Source of the DNA: Branchiostoma floridae
Taxonomy: Eukaryota > Chordata > Leptocardii > Amphioxiformes > Branchiostomatidae
Length of the DNA: 64,000 nucleotides
Assembly (NCBI RefSeq): GCF_000003815.2
Contig: NC_049983.1
Span: 11,251,410 to 11,315,409, forward strand
Direction of reading: 5' to 3'
The position numbers were made by a program, and so were the translations under genes. Below, piece by piece: positions 56,601-64,000 of this stretch. The notes below the pieces were generated by a model. The model was not told the origin of the DNA. It did no database searches and was given only the letters and a program-made list of their open reading frames with translations. Each line of letters begins with the position of its first letter. Position 1 is the stretch's first letter.

Positions 56601-59600
56601 GTCATTGTACGGTCTCAGCGACCGCCGTCTAGTGGAAAGGTTCTCCTCTGGCTAGTAATGTCCCAACGCATACACAGGAACCTTGTGTTACCCAAACCTG
56701 ATCAAGAATTGGAACAGTGATTTCATTGTTCCACAGAGGCCAGTAGACAGTGTGAAATCTTGTCTGATGTTGTAGACGTAAAGTTCAAGTTGTAATTTGC
56801 CTGTCCTCATTCCCACAGCCGATACCGGGTCAGGGGTGAACCCCCAGGCGGACCAACAGAGGGACCCCGTGCCCGACAACCGGCCCATCCCGCTCCCTGT
56901 CCGCCTGCCCTCCGGACATCCCTCCGCGGACAAGAAAGGAGACTTGCACGTGGGGTCCAAGGGTAGGGAGAACGTTCCCAAGTTCTCCAGCCTTGAGGAG
57001 GAACTGTATCCGCCCTTCATGTTAAAGTCAGGGGACGGTGTGTTGGGAGGAGACAAGGTGGAGAGATCAGACAGTAAGAGTTATCATTGTTAAACATCGT
57101 TTGTCGCTAGCCTAGCAAAGTAGCACACTTCTAACAAGACCTAAAACATACAGAATATCAATACAATCCACCCAAGCGTGCTAGACTTATGCTGGTCTTC
57201 TACAAACACACAAACATACAAACTCTACCCAAAATATAACCTTCTTGGTGAAGGTAATGAACAAGCGTGATCAACTTTGTGATTGTTTCACAAATCCAGG
57301 TGTACGCGTGGTAGAATATCAGATTCATACAAGTCTCACAAAAGACAAGATTGACACCAACGGCAAGAAGTATCTTGTACCTTATCTATAATCAAAGTAA
57401 CTTAAACTTTTGTTGTCAATTTTGAATTTCAAAACAGGGAACGTGAGTATATATCACCATTGTGACATTGTAGATCCTAATGTTGTAAATTGTTTCGTCT
57501 CGCTCAGTGGCATACGACCTCCGAAACAGTAACGTCCCTGCAGGCGTGACTATCAGGGTGTTTGCTTGCTTTCATAGAATGTTTCTTTGTGAAGAAAGCA
57601 CCCACGCAAAGTGCCAATCTTGTGCCTAAGTAGACCCCGTAGGAAACGTGTTCAAGGCCAAGGCACATTCGGAAATGCAACAAAAAATCGCCGATGACAC
57701 ATTCACTGCCCCATGTGGAAGTCATTTCATGACATTTTATTCTTGAAGTATGCACATTAAAAACGAATTTGTATGAAAAACGCCTTTTGCACCAGTTAGC
57801 ATTCGATGTTTTATATCTATAACGCACGAACAGTTGACCTTAAATTAGAGCAATTTTAGTTTTATAGGTTGCGAATCAAATTATTTGGCCTTGGTACATA
57901 CAAAGAATTTTTCGTCCGCTGTGGTGTCAAACTCAAACGTAGACCATTTTTTGGGGTACAGCAGAAATAACGGCAAGGTTATTCACCTTGCACCCAAATT
58001 CTTGGTTCTCCGAAGAATTCCGAACAGTTGTTTGTCGTTATGGACCTTAAGCTTTATCTTCAGCTGTGTCTCGGCAACCACGACGGCGAACGCCGTGAAA
58101 GCACCCCCCCCCCTCTCCCTAGAAAAAAACAAGTCGTTGAAAACAAGAATCTGTGCGGAAAGGTTCAGGGTTAACGTTAACACGCAGAGAGAGGCGCGTG
58201 GTTCTCCCTCCCGTGCTGTTACCCGTGGGGATCAATGGACGCCATGTCAAACCCCGGCCCGCCATTCCTAATGCTCAGTCAGCGGGAAAAGGGAAAATGT
58301 CAGAATCTCCAAGGACGCTGAAAAGAACGATAATGTAGGCTACTCACTGAAGGGCAGTCTGACTATGATTCAAGGTCAGATTTGAATCGTCCAGATTGAA
58401 GTGGACTGCATTGAGAGAACATGAAGTTTGTGCATGCTTATCAAAAATCCATATCTTAATACGTGACTGGCATATTGTGGCACCGTAAAGACCATACGTG
58501 ATATGCAGGTGTCAAGGACATAGAAAAAGTTTGCATAGCATCTTTGTGGATATGATACACCTTCGAAATACGTTAACGTTAACGGGTGGGGGTAACTACT
58601 TATTAAAATACTACCACAAAAGATCTACCATAAGGATTTTGCTGCTAGCAGATCTCGATAAAGACAAGGCTTGATGACAGAAGGATTATCTTTTTTCGTG
58701 AAGATTGATACCGATAAAGATTATCGGATAGTCTTTAATTAAACTTGAACTTTTCCTGTTCTCCCGCCACAGTGCCGGTGAACTGTGCGGTGTCTGCCTG
58801 GTCTCCGTGGGGCCAGTGTTCCACCACGTGCGGACTGGGCATCAAACGGGCGACACGCTGGGTCACACAGGTCAGTACCACACACACTAAACCTAACTGT
58901 GACAAGCATGTGCGAAAAGAATCTTCTCCAAGCAGATGTAGATAGACACACTCGTAACCTTTCTTAAGCTCCCGGTTACGAGTATCGAGCCGATGGCCCA
59001 TGGCCTATCTTGGCCGACATTCATGTGACGTCATTCAGTGGGCAACAGAGGGGGCTAGACCACAAGTAATCCTGAGCTTGTAGAATTTATGAATTCTAGG
59101 ATTGCACACATTCAATCCCATGTTCAAAGGAGTGAAATCCTTTGTACACTGTGACCGATAGAAATATAACGTGTGAGCAAGTGTGTGCCCTGGATACTCA
59201 TGCAAACCACAAGTAGTGAACTGGGATATTTAGTGAGTTGGTCGTTTTACAAGATTTATGCCGACATGCGATTTAAGTCAAACTAAGGAGGTAATACTTT
59301 TTAACCCCCTTGGTTAAACACTGTCATTTAAGAACACTCGACAAAGTATACAGAAATAATGCTAACTTAAGTGTGATCTTGTGCCCAGGAATGTTTAACT
59401 AAATGATAAACGTCCGTTCGACTTTGTCACATTAATGATTAAACATTGTCTTCCAGGCTCCAGAGAATGGCGGTGAGCCGTGCCCTGCTCTGCTGAGGGA
59501 GGGGATCTGTATAAACGACCCGTGCCCGGGGGTCGAGATGTGTCTGTTCGACTGTAACTCCAGATACAACTACCGCTTCATACCCTACAAACGTAAATTC

Positions 59601-59615
59601 GGACAGGAACCGTAG
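47467..59615 (+). CDS. Secreted spondin-domain protein with Thr-rich linker and C-terminal TSP1 repeat
   Basis: Exons: 47467-47674, 52621-52832, 54493 into the gap at 54678, gap to 55484, 55637-55738, 55970-56165, 56819-57073, 58773-58870, 59457-59615 (TAG at 59613). Phases agree at every visible junction. The start [21 protein letters not shown] is a signal peptide; an in-frame ATG at 47425 lies upstream but would bury it. Spondin_N follows: [74 protein letters not shown] Thr-rich segment ([18 protein letters not shown]) and about 185 residues of acidic/proline-rich linker come next. Last is a thrombospondin type 1 repeat, [21 protein letters not shown], and a tail [21 protein letters not shown]-spondin and mindin (SPON2) share Spondin_N plus TSP1 and act in the matrix, mindin also in pathogen recognition. 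The long mucin-like linker is not found in either as I know them. Confidence 0.92.
48843..49175. mobile_element. MITE family 2, copy B
   Basis: The left end TCTCCAAGCAGACCCTACGG and the right end CCGTAGGGTCTGCTTGGAGA are inverted repeats, extended by TGCCTTAGAAATAGTATCAA AGCTGG on the left and its inverse on the right. About 330 bp long, no coding content, same ends as the element at 1888-2037. Confidence 0.8.
50617..50664. repeat. Short hairpin
   Basis: GTTCTGGTATATTTACTTCC and its near-perfect inverse GTAAGTAAATATGCCAGAAC are separated by a few bases. Confidence 0.7.
52621..54677 (+). CDS. Spondin gene, core Spondin_N exons
   Basis: Exon 52621-52832 (phase 1 to 0) and exon 54493 into the gap. 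Key residues are [28 protein letters not shown] and [16 protein letters not shown]. The PSPDWF and PWDAGTDSG-type motifs are the best-conserved parts of the Spondin_N family. Confidence 0.93.
53641..53813. mobile_element. Small inverted-repeat element (MITE)
   Basis: The ends GTCACATTTCCAAACCGGGG and CCCCGGTTTGGAAATGTGAC are perfect inverted repeats, extended by several more G/C bases, 173 bp apart in a spondin-gene intron. No coding content. Confidence 0.82.
54678..55319. other. Assembly gap (642 N) inside the spondin gene
   Basis: The gap removes the end of the third coding exon, at least one intron and the start of the Thr-rich exon. Repetitive Thr/Ser codons at its right edge may have caused it. 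Confidence 0.9.
55320..57073 (+). CDS. Spondin gene, Thr-rich and acidic linker exons
   Basis: Exons to 55484, 55637-55738, 55970-56165 and 56819-57073. The first is dominated by Thr with Glu ([20 protein letters not shown]), a dense O-glycosylation-type pattern. The second has [19 protein letters not shown]. The third and fourth are charged and proline-rich ([36 protein letters not shown]) with no cysteines. No known domain is recognised. Confidence 0.85.
57074..58772. other. Spondin gene intron
   Basis: No supported coding exon. A 128-residue ORF at 57885-58271 includes a homopolymeric C tract and shows no family resemblance. Confidence 0.5.
58773..59615 (+). CDS. Spondin gene, TSP1 repeat exons and stop
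   Basis: Exon 58773-58870 carries the WSPW C-mannosylation motif and CSTTCG, the O-fucosylation site of TSP1 repeats. Exon 59457-59615 supplies the remaining cysteines ([20 protein letters not shown]) and a C-terminal tail with two further cysteines (MCLFDC) before TAG. Confidence 0.93.
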
Positions 59616-62600
59616 TCTTTATACGCGGAATGACAGAGCCATGCTGTTCATATTGAATTATTTTTGTATAACACACGCGATTGTGTGTGTGTGTTTAGTT
59701 CGATTACAGATCAAAGATATGATTGACAGAAGTGGTCTGCTACACAATTTCTTATTTCTGCATATTGAAATATCAAATACCAGAGAGGCACCAAATTGTA
59801 TGTATTATTTTGACAGATGTAACAACATGATGTGTAACACATAAGGAGGGATATTTCTGGCTTATAATTTATATTAAGATCATATTCAAAATGGCAGGTG
59901 CCTTAAGAAAGTATGCCAGCATCATAAAATGTCACCGTTCCAAAATGTGTTTGTTGATATGTCATTAGGACAACCGCCTTCCTGAACAGAACGCGTTTGG
60001 TCAGATATATTGCAAGAATATATTTTGACAGAGATTGCCATACTATGCCTATCGATCGTATGAAATATTATATTTCACTAACAGCAAATGTTGTATGATA
60101 TGCCTTAAAGTGAAGAGCTGTAACTTATTGTAAGATGTTTTTATTATATCTCATTCTCAACTGACTGCGTCGGTTCTTTATTCCATCGGTTATGAAATTG
60201 TATGTATACGTAATGAACTTTCCCCGGCCCCGTGTGCTTCAGGGTTGAATTCAACAAATGTTATGCAGTTTGAAGCAGCTGTTTTAGAAAAGAAATGAAA
60301 TAATTAAGAGAGAAAGAAAAAAGAGAGAGATGGAAAAGAAAGATACAAGAAAGGCACGAAGGACAAAAGAAAGAAAGGAAGGGAAGATAAAATGCAAATG
60401 TAGTTGTAGTATTATGTACACCCAGTGCTTAATTACCTTATCTCTGGAATCTAGACCTACATGTATGTAACCTATAACCTAGTTAAAGCATTACCATGAA
60501 CCACGTTATACAAGATGCCAAAGGGAACCCTGGAGATGTGCATGGTCACTTGTTTGAGGAACGCCCACCATCTCTTGTCGCCTTTTGGCAAAGTACTGGG
60601 TAGTCATCTGGGCTCAATATGTGCTACATCATAGTACATGAAAGAACAGAGAGGGCTTTCACCCGACGCACCACCTGGAATACGGAAAGTACCTCTGCAA
60701 ATGGGGGTGGGAGTGTAATAGAGTAGCAACCAAGCCAGAACAATCAAGCTGATAAATATATGCGGTTCGTTTACAGTTTAGAGCTGTACTCGAGACAAAC
60801 GCAGGAGAGATAAAACAATTGACTGGAATGCCAGACCCCGGTACGTGGTGATCATTGAGCTCTCGCACGTTGGCCTATGCTGCTGATAATAGCAAGTGTC
60901 ATGTACCACCGAGGACCCGTTCACAGAAATGTTCAAACAAACAAATCTGAGAATTCCCACGGAGAAAGTAGGGCCCGTTTCCTGAGATCCATCCTCAAAT
61001 ATGAGGTAATGTCTACCTCAAAAGTCGTGGTTTAACCCTTGGCACACCACGGGTGCCAATAAAGCTCCACATGTTTCTAGTTGTACTGGCTAGTTGGAGT
61101 TCTAATAGCTATGGCTATCAAGTATTTCGTTTTGTTAGATCAAGACTGTACATGGCATTTCCTAGGAATGCTATGTCATCTTGATCGCGGCAAAATTTCC
61201 ATGACCCAAATTTAATCTAGTGATCGCGATGTGATTTCATTTGCCTATATTTCACTTACAGTTTTCTAAAGGAACTTGAAAAAAAAGGCGGAAAACATAA
61301 ACCAAAAGTACAATATGCATTCTATCCATCAAACGGCATGATCTGCCTTGTAAATTTCACAGTTGCTGATTTCCCGTGGCGGGAAGTTCCTTGTGGTGGA
61401 AGAATCGGAAGGAACGCTACGGTAGACGGCATGGTTCGTTTGGTGCACAGGGGTGACTGTCCGTGACCCCTGTCCACCTCACCACTTCCAACTTTCCTAA
61501 AAACTTCCTGATGAAAGGAAGAGCGAAACCGCTGCTGTTCGGGGGATAAGAAAGATGTTTTTGTTCGGGGAGAGACTTTCCAGATCCGGTCACAGCTGGC
61601 TTTCTGGACTTGCTTCGTCTTTCAAAAGCAGTTGATTATCAATATTCCGTCCTTCGAGACAGGCAACAAAAGACTTAAGCGAAGAGTCTCTTTTTCATGT
61701 TTTACATCACAGAAGTGGTTTTGATCGTTTTCCACAGAGGTAAATTAAACCATGCTTCCAAAGAGCAGACTTTCAGCTTTCATCGTATTTTTGAAAATGA
61801 GATAGTCAAGCCTGTCTATAACGGCCACTCAGGGAACTGTAGTCGCTATAGACAGGTGACTGCTATACAGAGAAAAATTGTCCACGAGCGATAAGTATAA
61901 TAATGGTGGGCCACCACTGTGTCTTCCAGTGTGCTTGAACAGACTACGACTTTTCAGGTTGCTGACTGGAGACAAGCTATAATGCTGTGACGGGGAAGTA
62001 GCATACCGACGGAATACTAGTATGTTGAAGGGAAGCCCCTTCCCCTCAACACGAGAAGATGGCATTCGAATCCTGTCATCCTAAAGCCGTTGTCAAGATT
62101 CCTGTATTCACATTTTCGGCATACCGGTTACTTACTGAAGTCCTTTACATTTGCATTCCCCCATGTTGGATACGTAATGCTTCATTCAAGCTCGAACGAT
62201 CCATTTTATGTCCCATTTCAATACATGTACATCAAACGTAGACAAGACTAGCTGCGCCATCGTCGCTAAATGGAATCCAATATCAGTGTGCTAGTAGCGA
62301 AGCTGCATTACACTATCAGCTACCGAAAAGCATTGTTTTGTCTCCAGAGCTACACTTCAAGTTTGACTGACGGACTGAGAAGCAGCATTTAGAATGTTAA
62401 GACCAGCAATGGTAGAAAATAATGCATCCTTTATTCAGTACCTTGCATTCTGTGCATGTCGTGCCAAATCTTTAATATCATACTGATTTTCAGTAATTTC
62501 ATACTACTCTTAATAATTACTGATATAATACACATTAGAAGATTAAATGTCTGTATGTCGTTCTTCCTTCATTTATGTAGAGTCAAGTACTAGGTATCAA

Positions 62601-63247
62601 GTGCTCGATACCTAGCCAAAATACCTCCTACAGTGACGGTAATCTACATGTGAGCAATTACTCCCAACTACATGTCTTATCTACAGAAACATGTTTGCCT
62701 TGCCAGATGACCACAGGGTCAGCAGACACAGATACAGCCAGAGTTAGACAAACACACCACAGTAACAAGGCTGTGATATAAGAGTGTTGTTTGACATGCG
62801 GCAGGGTATGTCATTAGAAACTGCTGACAAAAAGGGAAAAAGCACTGAAAATGCACTCATGTCAGTCTCTACCTTTATTACTGAGCTCGAAAATGTCTTC
62901 TCATTGCAAGTGTACAGTAAGCAGTTAATATATTGAAGAATTTTACATAATCATGATATTAAAAAAACCTTGATGATTATTACCTAGAGGTAATAAGATA
63001 TGGCAAATAGCAATTACTCAAGCAATCACATTTAAAAAAACCTATCCAGTTGCTTGAGTAATTGCTATTTGGCCTATGATACTTGAAAGTATACATAATA
63101 TGTATGCTGTATGCATGTATATATCCAAATCATGGTTATTCTGAGCATTGGCTGTTGTGAATTACAACTACTAATTTGGCTGACAATTTGGCGCTTAGGA
63201 AATAAACATGTACTACAGATAATTAGACAGTTGCATTAATTGTCAAG
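59616..63247. other. Spondin 3' UTR and intergenic DNA
   Basis: No supported coding region. It contains a purine-rich run at 60290-60400, a small palindrome at 62587-62615 and a long hairpin at 63002-63074. TTTATT at 62874 is a possible minus-strand poly(A) signal for MRPL2. Confidence 0.5.
63002..63074. repeat. Hairpin sharing a dispersed repeat motif
   Basis: GGCAAATAGCAATTACTCAA and TTGAGTAATTGCTATTTGGC form a near-perfect stem around a 24-nt loop. The TATCCAGTTGCTTGAGTAA word also occurs at 35543 and, inverted, near 41845. Confidence 0.75.
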
Positions 63248-63499
63248 CTAGGTTTCCTTCTCCTCCACCTTATCAGAAGCCAGGTAGACTTTAATGGGAG
63301 GTAAGGGCCTGATCTTCCGCCCCGCCCAGCCCCCCTTCCTCTGCCACAGACCGCTGCTGGGACGCTTGCCGAGCCAACGGTTGCGCCCGGCCTTACCGAT
63401 GATGCGCTGGTTGTGTTCATGGTTGGACACCTGACCAACCGTCACCATGCAGCGCTCATCAATGGAGATCTGATGCTTGGAGGGAAGCTGAAGAATCAC
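63248..63499 (-). CDS. MRPL2: Mitochondrial ribosomal protein L2 (uL2m), last coding exon
   Basis: The minus strand reads from the acceptor [28 protein letters not shown], then [27 protein letters not shown] and a [18 protein letters not shown] end before the stop. The [18 protein letters not shown] run is the conserved C-terminal region of bacterial-type L2 as carried by mitochondrial uL2, which lines the peptidyl-transferase region of the large mitoribosomal subunit. Only this exon (83 residues) is in the window; the rest continues to the right on the minus strand, beyond 63,500. The exon enters in phase 0. Confidence 0.95.
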   Translation of the reverse strand: MILQLPSKHQISIDERCMVTVGQVSNHEHNQRIIGKAGRNRWLGKRPSSGLWQRKGGWAGRKIRPLPPIKVYLASDKVEEKET

Positions 63500-64000
63500 C
63501 TAGAATAATGATGATAGAGAAGGAAATCTTTAAGTCCTACATTATGTAGTACTCAATTATGCTTAAGTGATTTTCTGCTAACTGTCTTCTTGATGTTCAC
63601 CTTCCAACATTGGATCATATGCATTACCGACCAAAATTTCATACATTACATTAATTATTTGACACTTTTGCCTAACTGTACAACTTGCCATGGTTGTGCT
63701 GATGATGGTCATGGTCTGGCACCAGAGAATTTTACCTAACTCTACATATCGTTATGTTGAAGAAACTACAAACTGCATAGATTATACACCGAAAATCTGA
63801 AGATAAATTTATTGCAATTCACGCAACAAAATATTACATGTATAATTTACACTTTGTTGGAAAAATTCTGCTGGCTATCTGTCCCTATTACAACAAAAAT
63901 GTATGCACACTCCTAGGCCGCTTACACTCCTTGCTAGCTTTTGACACTTTATTATGCTACTATAGGATCTGCATGGAGATTATAGAGTTCTAGTTACTGA
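63500..64000. other. MRPL2 intron with a partial MITE family 2 copy
   Basis: No exon is visible. GGATCTGCATGGAGATTATA near 63964-63983, preceded by GCTAGCTTTTGACACTTTAT, resembles the right end of the family 2 elements. Confidence 0.5.

Noticed and set aside
57885-58271. 128-residue ORF in the spondin gene intron
   Set aside because: It contains a homopolymer-derived proline run, has no domain, and splicing of the flanking spondin exons is in phase without it.
1-64000. CRISPR arrays, operons, ribosome binding sites, tRNA or rRNA genes
   Set aside because: The window is spliced eukaryotic DNA. The tandem repeats seen lack spacer structure and no tRNA or rRNA sequence was recognised by eye.

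Overview
This window looks like nuclear DNA of an invertebrate chordate, most likely amphioxus (Branchiostoma). The basis is short exons with GT-AG introns, a dense load of small non-autonomous transposons, a CACNA2D gene of the vertebrate alpha2delta-3/4 class, a nuclear mitochondrial ribosomal protein gene, and a multi-domain death-fold adaptor of a kind amphioxus is known to have expanded. The species is inferred. Exons were built by hand: splice sites were read from the sequence and every junction was checked for codon phase. Four runs of N interrupt the sequence (1423-1522, 32820-33342, 34628-34727, 54678-55319).

Layout. (1) 520-21419, plus strand: most of a voltage-gated calcium channel alpha2/delta subunit gene, 34 readable exons counting an alternative pair; its 5' exons lie outside the window and one internal exon is not visible. 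(2) About 21420-28548: its 3' UTR, then intergenic DNA with a TATA/CCAAT/octamer promoter-like cluster near 25781-25838. (3) 28576-32062, plus strand: a six-exon, 620-residue protein with a CARD-like N-terminus, a second death-fold-like region, an acidic region with four spaced SxxEIEEC motifs, a basic tail, a short coiled coil and a C-terminal death domain. (4) 33356 (tentative) to 44248, minus strand: a type I membrane protein with signal peptide, a cysteine-containing EMI-like remnant, four Kunitz domains and a transmembrane helix. Its largest intron holds a 1.7 kb foldback transposon. (5) 44249-47466: a spacer between divergent genes, with a duplicated CCAAT-bearing segment, a consensus CRE and a long hairpin. 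(6) 47467-59615, plus strand: a secreted Spondin_N protein whose C-terminal thrombospondin type 1 repeat is separated from the spondin domain by a long Thr-rich/acidic linker. (7) 63248-63499, minus strand: the last coding exon of mitochondrial ribosomal protein L2 (uL2m).

The genes are functionally unrelated (channel trafficking, death-fold signalling, pericellular protease inhibition, extracellular matrix/innate recognition, mitochondrial translation), and nothing suggests they work as a unit. The strongest new observations are inside genes. The alpha2delta gene has a duplicated exon pair (14233-14332 / 14389-14482) whose joint inclusion would create an immediate stop codon, which marks it as mutually exclusive. 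It also has a textbook U12-type AT-AC intron (20549-21102). The death-fold protein has an unusual repeated acidic motif. The Kunitz receptor has domains that differ in P1 residue, plus a broken exon duplicate. The spondin protein has an atypical mucin-like linker.
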